A program made the position numbers and the translations under genes. From Salinicola halimionae (GTDB taxonomy: Bacteria > Pseudomonadota > Gammaproteobacteria > Pseudomonadales > Halomonadaceae): DNA of 64,000 bases. Of the stretch, positions 18,425 to 27,653 are shown one piece after another. Numbering within the stretch: position 1 is the stretch's first letter; each line of letters opens with the position of its first letter. Under the pieces are notes generated by a model. The model saw only the letters and a list, made by a program, of their open reading frames with translations. It did not search any database and was not told the DNA's origin. Where the stretch lies: assembly GCF_003206065.1 (NCBI RefSeq), contig NZ_PZJQ01000004.1:1494101-1558100 (forward strand), given 5' to 3'.

Positions 18425-18449
18425 CCTTCAATGAAGGCAATGCTACAAT
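18425..18449 (+). promoter_or_regulatory. Candidate promoter -10 and small palindrome before purM
   Basis: TACAAT at 18444-18449 is a good -10 element 54 bases before the purM start. It is preceded by the 13-base palindrome ccttcaatgaagg (18425-18437), which would lie in the promoter spacer. No clear -35 and no PurR-box match was seen. Confidence 0.4.
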
Positions 18450-18502
18450 GCGCCCCGCTGAACATCATCCCTAATCATTGGCTCCGCGAGAAAGGTCCTG
18501 TC

Positions 18503-19593
<1,091 letters not shown>

Positions 19594-19597
<4 letters not shown>

Positions 19598-20346
19598 GCG
19601 ATGACTATCCTTCACAGCAGCACGATACGCTGAACGACTTCGAGGCCGCGACGGCCGAAAAGCCACGGGTGGTGGTGCTGATATCCGGTAACGGCAGCAA
19701 CCTGCAGGCGCTGCTCGACGCGCAGGAACACGAGGAGTTGGGCGGCGGAGAGATCGTGGCCGTGGTTTCCAACAAGGCCGATGCCTACGGGCTCAAGCGA
19801 GCCAAGGACGCCGGAGTCGATGCGGTCGCGTTGCCGCATCGTGAGTACGATTCACGGGAGGCCTTCGATGCTGCACTGATCAGAGTCATCGACCGCCACG
19901 AACCCGACCTGCTGGTGCTCGCCGGTTTCATGCGCATCCTGACGCCGGCCTTCGTCGACCATTACCGAGGTCGCATGCTCAACGTCCACCCGTCGCTGCT
20001 TCCCGCCTACCAGGGCCTGGACACGCATCGACGTGCCCTGGCCGACAACGTCTCGGAACATGGCGTCAGCGTTCACTTCGTCACCGAAGAACTCGACGGC
20101 GGACCGGTGGTCATTCAGGCGGTGGTCAACGTCGAGCCAAATCAGGATATCGATGAATTGATCGACAAGGTCCATGCTCGCGAGCATCTGATTTATCCGA
20201 TCGCCGTGCGCTGGTTCCTCGAAGGCCGCGTCAAATTGTCACCCGATGGCCAGGTGACGCTGGACAACATGCCACTGCCTGCAACGGGTCTACGCATGTC
20301 CCATGCCGACGCCGCTGAAGAGCTGGACGAAGACCTCGACGATTGA
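19594..20346 (+). CDS. purN: Phosphoribosylglycinamide formyltransferase 1
   Basis: This 250-residue enzyme transfers a formyl group from 10-formyl-THF to [11 protein letters not shown] (phosphate binding) is near residue 31, the catalytic [10 protein letters not shown] near 129, and H-G-V-S-V-H-F with downstream D-G-G in the active site. It is longer than E. coli PurN (212) because of a 22-residue acidic N-terminal tail and an acidic C-terminal tail ending DEDLDD; the acidic ends fit a moderately halophilic cytoplasm. Start overlaps the purM stop by four bases. Confidence 0.95.
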
Positions 20347-20374
20347 CCTAAAGATCGTCGAGCCAGCGACCCGT

Positions 20375-20394
20375 ACGGCCCTGCCAAGGGCCGT
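20375..20394 (+). terminator. Weak hairpin after purN
   Basis: A perfect 7-bp stem (acggccc/gggccgt, 6-base loop) lies 29 bases after purN. No T-run follows, so it may only stabilise the transcript end. Confidence 0.3.
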
Positions 20395-20530
20395 CGATGT
20401 CGATCCGGCGCTAGTCCTCCGCTTGCCCTGACCGTAATCTTTGCCAGACTGAAATCACGCAATCGCCTACCCATCGTCGGGCGAATGATTTCGGTCGGCA
20501 ACTGTTCACTAAGCAAGGAGGACAAGCGAT

Positions 20531-21619
20531 ATGGATTATCGTCCGCTAGGCAATTCAGGACTGATGGTATCGACGCTGACTCTAGGCACGGTGCCCTTCG
20601 GAGGAGCCAACGGCTTCGAAAAAGCCGCCAGTGTCGACGTCAAAGGTGCTAAGAAGCTGCTTGACATCGCTTACGAAGCCGGCGTCAACCTGGTTGATAC
20701 CGCCGATCTCTACTCCCTCGGCCTGGCCGAGGAGATCACCGGCAAGGCGCTGGGCAATAAACGCAACGACATCCTTCTTGCCACCAAGGGCCGAAGCCCG
20801 CTGGGTGACGACCCCAACGCTACCGGCGCCTCGCGTTATCATCTGATTCGTGCCGTCGAAGCCAGTCTCAAGCGCCTGGGCACCGATCATATAGATCTTT
20901 ACCAGTTGCATAACTGGGATGGCGTCACCCCTATCGAGGAAACGTTGGAATCCATGCATCACCTGGTGACCAGCGGCAAGGTGCGCTATTGGGGCACGTC
21001 AAATTACACCGGCTGGCAGATGATGAAGACGCTCGGCAAGGCCGAGACGCACAACATGATCAAGCCGATCAGTCAGCAGATTTACTACACGCCAGAATCT
21101 CGCGAGGCGGAGTACGAACTGATGCCGCTGGCGATCGATCAGAATGTTGGCTCGCTGATCTGGGGGCCGCTAGGCGAAGGTTTCCTCACGGGCAAGGTGC
21201 GCCGGGGCCAGAAGACCCCGCCGAACACCCGTCAAGGCAACGGCTGGCCGGAACCCTACGTGCACGATATGCAACGTGCCTACGACATCATCGAGGCACT
21301 GGCCGCCATTGGCGAGGCCCACGACTGTTCCATTCCGCGCGTATGCCTGGCCTGGTTGAAGGATCGGCCTGGGGTCACCTCGCTGATCGTCGGAGCCCGC
21401 ACCGAGGAGCACCTGCACGACAATCTGGCTGCCGCCGACCTGGAACTGAGCGAAGAGGAACACCAGCGCCTCGAGAAACTGACCCGGCCAGCACCGCTCT
21501 ATCCCTACTGGCATCGCGTCGTGTCCGGCATGGACCGCCTCGACCCGGCGGAAAAGCCGTTTCTGGATGGCTTCGGCGAGACCATCAGGAACCGTAACGA
21601 TGACCGCTCGGCCTCATGA
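20531..21619 (+). CDS. Aldo/keto reductase
   Basis: This 362-residue soluble NADPH-dependent oxidoreductase has the AKR (beta/alpha)8 pattern. The catalytic tetrad is visible: Asp and Tyr in DTADLYSLG (near residues 57-62), Lys in LLATKG and His in YQLHNW. The phosphate-binding end is IVGARTEEHLHDNL near residue 300. It resembles the Tas/YajO group acting on general aldehydes, and the substrate is unknown. A strong ribosome site (aaggagga) lies before the ATG. It seems monocistronic and ends next to a long palindromic element. Confidence 0.9.
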   Translation: MDYRPLGNSGLMVSTLTLGTVPFGGANGFEKAASVDVKGAKKLLDIAYEAGVNLVDTADLYSLGLAEEITGKALGNKRNDILLATKGRSPLGDDPNATGASRYHLIRAVEASLKRLGTDHIDLYQLHNWDGVTPIEETLESMHHLVTSGKVRYWGTSNYTGWQMMKTLGKAETHNMIKPISQQIYYTPESREAEYELMPLAIDQNVGSLIWGPLGEGFLTGKVRRGQKTPPNTRQGNGWPEPYVHDMQRAYDIIEALAAIGEAHDCSIPRVCLAWLKDRPGVTSLIVGARTEEHLHDNLAAADLELSEEEHQRLEKLTRPAPLYPYWHRVVSGMDRLDPAEKPFLDGFGETIRNRNDDRSAS

Positions 21620-21628
21620 TAATCAACT

Positions 21629-21753
21629 AACTACCGAAGGACGTAAGCGAGGCAGGCAAGACAAGGAAAAAACGGCCGAAAAAGCGCAGTTTACGAGCTT
21701 GTAAATGAGCATTTTAAGGCCGTTTTTGACGCAGTATTGTCACGCAGGTAGTT
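21629..21753. repeat. 125-bp imperfect palindromic intergenic element
   Basis: Nested inverted arms lie symmetrically: aactacc (21629-21635) with ggtagtt (21747-21753), aaaaacggcc (ending 21677) with ggccgttttt (21718-21727), and tttac/gtaaa around a central gagctt. The whole unit can fold into one long interrupted stem-loop between the convergent aldo/keto reductase and dcd genes. It has the look of a dispersed REP-like element and could also terminate transcription both ways through its A-rich and T-rich flanks. No second copy was found in the window. Confidence 0.7.
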
Positions 21754-21756
21754 CTT

Positions 21757-22323
21757 TCAGGTGCGCGGTAGCGTTACGCCGCGCTGGCCCATGTACTTGC
21801 CACCGCGGTCCTTGTAGGAGACGTCACAGACCTCGTCGGACTCAAGAAACAGCATCTGCGCGACGCCTTCGTTGGCGTAGATACGCGCCGGCAGATTGGT
21901 CGTGTTGGAAAACTCCAGTGTCACGTGGCCTTCCCATTCCGGCTCCAGCGGCGTCACGTTGACGATGATACCGCAGCGCGCGTAGGTCGACTTGCCCAGA
22001 CAGATCGTCAGTACGCTGCGCGGAATGCGGAAATATTCCACCGTTCGCGCCAGGGCAAACGAGTTGGGCGGGATCACGCAGGCATCGCCCTTGATATCGA
22101 CGAAGCTTTTCTCGTCGAACGCCTTGGGATCGACAATCGCCGAATGGATATTGGTGAACACCTTGAACTCATCGGCACAGCGCACGTCGTATCCGTAGCT
22201 GGATGTACCGTAGGAGATCACACGCTGATTGTTCACGTGGCGGACCTGATCGGCCTCGAACGGCTCGATCATGCCCTCGTTCTCCGCCATCCGGCGAATC
22301 CACTTGTCGGATTTAATGCTCAT
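21757..22323 (-). CDS. dcd: dCTP deaminase
   Basis: This 188-residue trimeric enzyme deaminates dCTP to dUTP, feeding dTMP synthesis. Signature stretches are SSYGYDVRC near residue 43, [10 protein letters not shown] near 112 and the catalytic Glu in VTLEFSN near 136-140. The C-terminal [11 protein letters not shown] matches the family end. Length is close to E. coli Dcd (193). An aagga ribosome site precedes the ATG. Two back-to-back palindromes lie 32-56 bases upstream. Confidence 0.96.
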   Translation of the reverse strand: MSIKSDKWIRRMAENEGMIEPFEADQVRHVNNQRVISYGTSSYGYDVRCADEFKVFTNIHSAIVDPKAFDEKSFVDIKGDACVIPPNSFALARTVEYFRIPRSVLTICLGKSTYARCGIIVNVTPLEPEWEGHVTLEFSNTTNLPARIYANEGVAQMLFLESDEVCDVSYKDRGGKYMGQRGVTLPRT

Positions 22324-22354
22324 GCAGGCGTCCTTGAGACAGAAACTGCCGTCA

Positions 22355-22379
22355 TCGTGACGTCACGAATCGGCCGATT
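22355..22379. promoter_or_regulatory. Two adjacent palindromes upstream of dcd
   Basis: The perfect palindromes tcgtgacgtcacga (22355-22368) and aatcggccgatt (22368-22379) abut each other 32-56 bases upstream of the dcd ATG. They may be operator sites or form a structured leader. No known consensus is assigned. Confidence 0.35.
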
Positions 22380-22546
22380 TAACTGAAGTAACTGATTGGG
22401 GCGACATGATAGCGGCCCGATTTCATTAAAGAAAAGAAAAAAGAAACGACGCCCCCGGAAAGGAACCACTGCCCAGGATACGGCGAGTGAGCCTTACCCG
22501 TGCCAGTTCCGACCGACCTATCGTACGAGAGCGATCGCCGGCGAGG

Positions 22547-23350
22547 TCAGTCGCTGAATGAAATCGAAGGGCCCGCGGCATCCTGCTCGGCAACACCACT
22601 GGCGACGTTCCGCGCCATGGCCCGAAACGTCGCGGCAACCTCACCTTCCGGCTCGGCGATGACGCTAGGCTTGCCGCCGTCGGCCTGTTCACGTATCGAC
22701 AGCTGCAAGGGCAGCTGGCCCAACAGTTGCGTATCGTATTGCTCGGCGATGCGCTCACCGCCTCCAGCGCCGAAGATCGGCTCGCTATGGCCGCAGTTCG
22801 AGCAGATGTGCAGGCTCATGTTCTCAACTACACCGAGCACCGGCACGTTGACCTTGCGAAACATCTCGATGCCCTTGCGTGCATCCAGCAATGCGATGTC
22901 CTGTGGCGTCGTGACGATCACCGCACCGTCGACCGGCACTTTCTGCGCCAGCGTCAGCTGAATATCACCGGTGCCCGGCGGCATATCGATGAACAGGAAA
23001 TCGAGATCGTCCCACAGCGTCTGGTTGAGTAACTGCTGGAAAGCGCCGGAGACCATCGGCCCACGCCACACCATTGGCTGATTGATATCGACCATGAACG
23101 CCATCGACATCGCCTGAATGCCGTGCGCCATTACCGGCTTCATGCTTTTCTCGTCGATCACTTCGGGCCGTGTGTTCTCCGCCAGGCCCAGCATTCGCGC
23201 CTGACTCGGACCGTAGATATCGGCGTCGAGAAGGCCCACGCGGTAACCTTCCGCCGCCATCGCCAGCGCCAGGTTGGCGGTGACGGTGGACTTGCCTACG
23301 CCACCCTTGCCGGATGCGACAGCGACGATATGTTTGATGCCCTCGATCAC
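22547..23350 (-). CDS. apbC: Iron-sulfur cluster carrier ATPase, Mrp/ApbC/NBP35 family
   Basis: This 267-residue P-loop ATPase is believed to hold and deliver [4Fe-4S] clusters. The deviant Walker A is SGKGGVGKST near residue 13, and the cluster-binding CxxC is in CSNCGHSEPIFG near 184. Many ApbC/Mrp proteins (E. coli, 369 residues) carry an N-terminal DUF59 domain of about 90 residues, which is absent here. The GTG start with aaggag 7 bases upstream shows the short form is real and not a misannotation. It is convergent with nothing: dcd follows on the same strand 223 bases later. Confidence 0.92.
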   Translation of the reverse strand: MIEGIKHIVAVASGKGGVGKSTVTANLALAMAAEGYRVGLLDADIYGPSQARMLGLAENTRPEVIDEKSMKPVMAHGIQAMSMAFMVDINQPMVWRGPMVSGAFQQLLNQTLWDDLDFLFIDMPPGTGDIQLTLAQKVPVDGAVIVTTPQDIALLDARKGIEMFRKVNVPVLGVVENMSLHICSNCGHSEPIFGAGGGERIAEQYDTQLLGQLPLQLSIREQADGGKPSVIAEPEGEVAATFRAMARNVASGVAEQDAAGPSISFSD

Positions 23351-23454
23351 GAATCACTCCTTGCGACGTTCAAAACCTGACTAGCCGTCAGTATAACGAG
23401 CCATGCCGCCAATACCCTAGCAAGGCAGTCGGAAATGAAAAACACCCGCGGCAC

Positions 23455-23916
23455 TCAGAGACGCTTGAGCTCATCCTGCGCGACCAGTTTGGTCCGGATG
23501 AAGTCGCTATGAGTCACATATAGCAGATCGGCCAGACGGCGAATGCGGTGCTCCTCGAGCGCCGCGAGCTCGTGATCGGCGTAGGCCAGCCGCCACATGG
23601 CAGCGATCAGCTCGACTCGCTGATCGTAGTCGTAACGTTCATTGAGCAGCGAAACATACTGGAAGTGATCCACCGCCTGCTCGACCTGCTGCTGCGCCTC
23701 TTGAATCAACTCCTCCGCGGCCGCCTCGTCCAGCGAGAAATGAGACATCAGAATTCGCCGCAGCGTGGCCAGTTCCTGAGGGTCCACCTCGTAATCGGCG
23801 CGCAGCACCTCACTGAACAACGCCGCCACCGCCAGCTGTGGCGTGACGGCGTCGGGGTCATTCGATTCCGGCACGGCCAGAACACGTTGGAAAAATTGTT
23901 GAACGGTATCGAGCAT
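23455..23916 (-). CDS. TerB-family (tellurite resistance/DjlA-N-like) protein
   Basis: This 153-residue all-helical acidic protein has two repeats of the TerB pattern: AALFSEVLRADYEVDPQE near residues 31-48 and AAMWRLAYADHELAALEEH near 104-122, with metal-binding-like acidic residues. Members are cytosolic proteins of unknown role, and the TerB fold also occurs at the N-terminus of DjlA. The gggga ribosome site is well placed. It precedes apbC on the same strand with 104 bases between, so co-transcription is possible. Confidence 0.8.
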   Translation of the reverse strand: MLDTVQQFFQRVLAVPESNDPDAVTPQLAVAALFSEVLRADYEVDPQELATLRRILMSHFSLDEAAAEELIQEAQQQVEQAVDHFQYVSLLNERYDYDQRVELIAAMWRLAYADHELAALEEHRIRRLADLLYVTHSDFIRTKLVAQDELKRL

Positions 23917-23996
23917 TGGATAAGTCCCCCTGCGATAAACGGCAATAGAACGGGTTACGTTTCGACACCGAATGCCCTAAAGGTTCACCAGAACGG

Positions 23997-24022
23997 AAAA
24001 CCCGCAACCGAGGTTGCGGGTT
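23997..24022 (-). terminator. Terminator after luxS
   Basis: A perfect 10-bp stem (aacccgcaac/gttgcgggtt, 4-base loop) is followed on the minus strand by four T. It lies 44 bases beyond the luxS stop. Confidence 0.8.
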
Positions 24023-24065
24023 CGATGAGCGACCAGTCTCTAGCGCCGGCTGAATGGGCCGAGCA

Positions 24066-24581
24066 TCACGCGCCGTGGGCGGCGAGGAACTCCGGCGTCA
24101 GCTTGAGTTCGCTGTTGGAGTTGACGCCGATCCCGCGCGTGGTGACATTGCGAGCGATCTGCTGCGCTTCGTCGAGCGAGTGCATCTCGGCCGTACCGCA
24201 CTGGTAGACGTTCAGCTCGGGGATCGACTTCTGATCCGTGAGTCCAAGCACGTCTTCCATGGCCGCTTTCCAGGCAGTACCCACGGTCTGTTCGTCGACC
24301 TGACCGATCAGGCTCATGTAGAACCCGGTACGACAACCCATCGGCGAGATGTCAATGATCTCGATACCGTCACCGTTGAGATGCTGACGCATGAATCCGG
24401 CGAACAGGTGCTCGAGCGTGTGAATGCCGCGCTCGGACAGAATCTCTTCGTTGGGGATGCAAAAACGCAGGTCGTAGACGGTTATGTTGTCACCGGCCGG
24501 CGTTTTCATCTGCTTGGCGACACGCACCGCAGGTGCATTCATCTTGGTGTGATCGACCATGAAGCTATCGAGTAATGGCAT
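24066..24581 (-). CDS. luxS: S-ribosylhomocysteine lyase
   Basis: This 171-residue metalloenzyme cleaves S-ribosylhomocysteine to homocysteine and DPD, the AI-2 precursor, in the activated methyl cycle. The metal ligands are in [12 protein letters not shown] (residues 54-65) and a cysteine in [12 protein letters not shown] near 128. The second active-site cysteine is in PMGCRTGFY near 84. Length equals E. coli LuxS. It stands alone with its own terminator and a repeat-bearing upstream region. pfs was not seen in the window. Confidence 0.97.
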   Translation of the reverse strand: MPLLDSFMVDHTKMNAPAVRVAKQMKTPAGDNITVYDLRFCIPNEEILSERGIHTLEHLFAGFMRQHLNGDGIEIIDISPMGCRTGFYMSLIGQVDEQTVGTAWKAAMEDVLGLTDQKSIPELNVYQCGTAEMHSLDEAQQIARNVTTRGIGVNSNSELKLTPEFLAAHGA

Positions 24582-24620
24582 GCTTGCCTCCTTGTTGACG
24601 TATCCGGCTGTAAGCCCACT

Positions 24621-24656
24621 TTAGCACGCTGCTTGTGTCCATCTTAGCACGCTAAG
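24621..24656. repeat. Repeats in the luxS upstream region
   Basis: The 10-mer ttagcacgct occurs at 24621-24630 and 24644-24653, a spacing of 23 bases (about two helix turns). The second copy belongs to the perfect inverted repeat cttagc-ac-gctaag (24643-24656). They lie 40-75 bases before the luxS ATG and may bind a regulator of luxS. Confidence 0.45.
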
Positions 24657-24706
24657 CGGTAAATTCAGGGGTTCGTGGGCCTTATCGCGCACTCACCATG
24701 GTGCTG

Positions 24707-25435
24707 TCAGGTGTCAAGTTCCGGATAGTGCCGGAATATCCCGCCTTCATTAAAGTCGAGTCGTCGATCCGACGTCAGGTAGGCCGCGAGCCGACCGCGC
24801 TGACTGACCCGGTCGGCCAATGCCGCCACTTCAGGCACTTCCGGCTCCAGACGTTGCATGGCGCGGGGAAAGGCGTAACGGAGGCCAGTGACGACCTGAA
24901 ACAACGACAGATCCACGTAGCTATGCCTGTCGCCGACGAGAAATGGCTCGTTGCCGGCATTGGTTGACAGAACGCGCTCGAAGTAATGGAGGAACTTGGG
25001 CAGTCGCTCCTGTACGAACACGCCAGATCGTCGTGCCGCCTCTTCACGTTGATCTTCGTAGTAAAGCGATGAACCGATGGGATGGTGCGTATCGTGGACT
25101 TCAGACACGAAGTCGGTAAGCGTCAATTGCAAGCCGTTGGCCCAGTAGCGGCTAGCGTCATCATCGGGCACCAGGTTCAGCCGCGGCCCCAGAAACTGCA
25201 GAATGTTGGCCACATGAGATACGACGATATCGCCAGCCTTGAGCATTGGCGGCGCAAAGTGCGGGCGTCCGATTTCACCACCATGCAAAAATTCGCTGAC
25301 CGCGCCTGCCCCGCCGCCCTTGTTCCCGGAGATCTTGCCGATATCAACGTACTCGACACCGGCATCTTCTAGCGCCAGGCGGATGAATTCGCCGCGTCCG
25401 GGAATGCCTGGCCAGTAGTAAAGTTCATATTGCAT
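24707..25435 (-). CDS. Glutathione S-transferase family protein
   Basis: This 242-residue protein has an N-terminal thioredoxin-like domain beginning YELYYWPGIPGRGEFIRLAL, with the Tyr and GRGE pattern of alpha/mu/pi and sigma-type GSTs. The helical C-terminal domain carries the VGDRHSYVDLSLFQV N-capping motif near residue 166. It conjugates glutathione to electrophiles or binds ligands; the substrate is unknown. The gggagag ribosome site supports the ATG. It is not closely related to the second GST in this window (38062-38724). Confidence 0.85.
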   Translation of the reverse strand: MQYELYYWPGIPGRGEFIRLALEDAGVEYVDIGKISGNKGGGAGAVSEFLHGGEIGRPHFAPPMLKAGDIVVSHVANILQFLGPRLNLVPDDDASRYWANGLQLTLTDFVSEVHDTHHPIGSSLYYEDQREEAARRSGVFVQERLPKFLHYFERVLSTNAGNEPFLVGDRHSYVDLSLFQVVTGLRYAFPRAMQRLEPEVPEVAALADRVSQRGRLAAYLTSDRRLDFNEGGIFRHYPELDT

Positions 25436-25604
25436 CGCTCTCTCCCTAGGGTTAATGAGACTCTTCCTGGAGATACCCTGTTTGATGCTCGTTTCGATGA
25501 TTGATGCCCGTCTCAGCGTAGCAGCTCCGCCGGCGATGGCGACGAGTCGGCCTGCGATCAGCCGGTGCCGTGTTTGCGAACGTCAGATCGGCCGAAAAAG
25601 TGCG

Positions 25605-25637
25605 AAAAAAGCCAAACCGGCAATGGCCGGTTCGGCT
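25605..25637 (-). terminator. Terminator after the small lipoprotein gene
   Basis: The interrupted stem agcc-aaccgg/ccggtt-ggct is followed on the minus strand by six T. It lies 39 bases past the stop of the lipoprotein gene. The rest of the 241-base gap up to the GST start shows nothing else convincing. Confidence 0.8.
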
Positions 25638-25676
25638 CGATCAACACTGCGTCAGAAGCTCGTCACCGATGAGGGC

Positions 25677-25946
25677 CTACCGACACGCCACGGCCTGGCG
25701 CAGCGTGCTCTTCACCCATAGCCGCTGATCGTCCGGCGTTCTGCCTTGATCGGTCCACTGCTGTGTGGTCTGGACGCAGAACGAACCCAGGTCCTCCACC
25801 GCGGGCGCGGCGGCATCGGGACGCTCGCCGCCAATCCGCAGGATATCGGTATTGTTCGACTGATAATTGGGCGCAAAGGTGTTGGAAGCGCAGCCCGCCA
25901 TCGCTACGACCAAACCAGACGCCATCAGCATACGGCGCAATGCCAT
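25677..25946 (-). CDS. Small outer-membrane-type lipoprotein of unknown function
   Basis: The start is placed at ATG 25946, giving 89 residues. The N-terminus MALRRMLMASGLVVAMAGC is a lipoprotein signal with the lipidated cysteine at residue 19. Residue +2 is Ala, which predicts outer-membrane sorting. The mature part is about 70 residues with two further cysteines (FCVQT and AVACR) that could form a disulfide. No family was recognised. It is divergent from thiI and has its own terminator. Confidence 0.7.
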   Translation of the reverse strand: MALRRMLMASGLVVAMAGCASNTFAPNYQSNNTDILRIGGERPDAAAPAVEDLGSFCVQTTQQWTDQGRTPDDQRLWVKSTLRQAVACR

Positions 25947-26011
25947 CGTGAATGAGTCCTCGAAGAGCGCCTGACACCGCTCACGGAGGTGGTCGGATGC
26001 TCTGGCGCAAC

Positions 26012-26057
26012 GCCGGCACGATTGCCGGCAGCGGCTTAATAGCACCCCCGAATCGGG
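26012..26057 (+). promoter_or_regulatory. Two hairpins upstream of thiI
   Basis: gccggca-cgat-tgccggc (26012-26029) and a second GC-rich hairpin, ccccgaatcgggg (26045-26057), lie 71-116 bases before the thiI ATG. Neither has a T-run. They could be leader structures or sites for the divergent lipoprotein promoter. No TPP riboswitch core was recognised. Confidence 0.35.
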
Positions 26058-26127
26058 GCTGTCAATTGGCGGTCGCTTGCCGGGATTGTTACCCTACGCC
26101 GCCCTTGAGCCGACCCACTCCCTCTCT

Positions 26128-27606
26128 ATGCGTTACCGCGTCAAGCTGTTCCCGGAAATGATCGTCAAATCCCGCTCGGTGCGTCGGGAGATGGTCAGAT
26201 ATCTGCGCACCAACATTCGCAATACGCTGGCTTCCGTCGCACCTGGCGTGCGGGTTCGTGACCGGTGGGACGCCTTGGAGATCCGCCCGCGTCGACCGCT
26301 CGACGACGCCGCGAAGACCGCCTTTGAATGTCGGCTTCAACGGATTCCGGGTATTGACGAAATCCAGCTCGTCGAGACTCACGAATGGCTCTCTTTCGAG
26401 GAGACCGCCGCCAGGCTGATTCCGCTGTGGCGGGATGCGTTGCCGAATCGCCGATTTCGCGTCAGCGTCAAGCGCCGGGGGCAACACACGTTTCGCTCGG
26501 AGACCCTTGAGCGCTTCCTGGGTAGCGCGCTTCTCGAGGCCGTGCCCTCGGCAAGCGTCGATCTCAAGCAACCGGAGTGTGATGTTCGCCTCGAGCTACA
26601 TGACGCTCAGCTCACACTGATAACCCAACGTTTGGACGGGCTGGGAGGGTATCCACTGGGCACCCAGGGCCAGGCACTGGCGCTGATCTCCGGCGGCTAC
26701 GACTCCCCGGTGGCGGCATGGCAAATGATGCGCCGCGGCCTCAAGACGCATTTTCTCTACTTCGATCTCGGCGGGCCGGATCAGGAGCAGGTGGTGCGTC
26801 AGATCGTGGATCGCCTATGGCAGGGATACGGCGCCTCCCACCGCGTCGACTTCATCAGCGTGCCGTTCGTCGGTGTCATGAATGCCATTCAGCGCACCGT
26901 GCCTGCAGGCCTGGCCGGGGTCGTCCTCAAGCGAATGATGATTCGCGTCGCTAACCGGATCGCACGACATCGCCGCCTGCCGGCGCTGATTACGGGCGAC
27001 GCCCTGGCCCAGGTGTCCAGTCAGAGCCTGACCAACCTGAGCCTGATCGACGCTGCCAGCGAGCGCCCGATTTTGAGGCCACTGATCGCCAGCGACAAGC
27101 AGACGATCATCGAGCAGGCTCGCCGCATCGGTACCGCGGATCTGGCCGAAGGCCTTCCGGAAGTGTGCGGAACGATATCGCGCAAACCCAGTACGCGTCC
27201 CAAGCCCTCACGGGTGCAGGAAGCCGAGGCCGAGTTCGACGAAAGCGTACTGGACGCGGCAATAAAGCGCGCGAGTATCATGCGCAGCGATCAACTGCTG
27301 GCAAGGGAGACAGCGGGTGGTAGTGATGCCGCAGAGCGCGCCGCGTTGTCGAGTCCGCCAAGCCAAGATCGCGTCAGGGTAATCGACATTCGCCATCCCG
27401 ACGAGCGAGCCGCCAATCCGCTGACGCTAGCGAGCGGTGAAGAGCCCTTGGCCATTCCCTATTTCGAGCTGACCGAACGCGCCACAATCCTGCCCGACGA
27501 CTGGCACTATCTGCTCTACTGCGCCCAGGGCACCATGAGTCAGATGCAGGCGCTCCATCTGAAGGATCGAGGCTACGCCAACTTCGGCGTCTACACGCCC
27601 GACTAG
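26128..27606 (+). CDS. thiI: tRNA 4-thiouridine sulfurtransferase ThiI with rhodanese domain
   Basis: This 492-residue enzyme makes s4U8 in tRNA and donates sulfur for the thiamine thiazole. An N-terminal ferredoxin-like and THUMP region (about 1-165) precedes the PP-loop SGGYDSPVAAW near residue 190. The cysteine in EVCGTISRKP corresponds to E. coli Cys344. The C-terminal rhodanese domain ends LLYCAQGTMSQMQALHL, whose Cys corresponds to the persulfide Cys456. The ATG at 26128 aligns with the E. coli start (RYRVKLFPE), but no Shine-Dalgarno sequence is visible before it. Confidence 0.95.
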   Translation: MRYRVKLFPEMIVKSRSVRREMVRYLRTNIRNTLASVAPGVRVRDRWDALEIRPRRPLDDAAKTAFECRLQRIPGIDEIQLVETHEWLSFEETAARLIPLWRDALPNRRFRVSVKRRGQHTFRSETLERFLGSALLEAVPSASVDLKQPECDVRLELHDAQLTLITQRLDGLGGYPLGTQGQALALISGGYDSPVAAWQMMRRGLKTHFLYFDLGGPDQEQVVRQIVDRLWQGYGASHRVDFISVPFVGVMNAIQRTVPAGLAGVVLKRMMIRVANRIARHRRLPALITGDALAQVSSQSLTNLSLIDAASERPILRPLIASDKQTIIEQARRIGTADLAEGLPEVCGTISRKPSTRPKPSRVQEAEAEFDESVLDAAIKRASIMRSDQLLARETAGGSDAAERAALSSPPSQDRVRVIDIRHPDERAANPLTLASGEEPLAIPYFELTERATILPDDWHYLLYCAQGTMSQMQALHLKDRGYANFGVYTPD

Positions 27607-27653
27607 CACAGCACAGGCGGCACAGCTGCCCGAAAGCGCTGACGGACAGGCGC

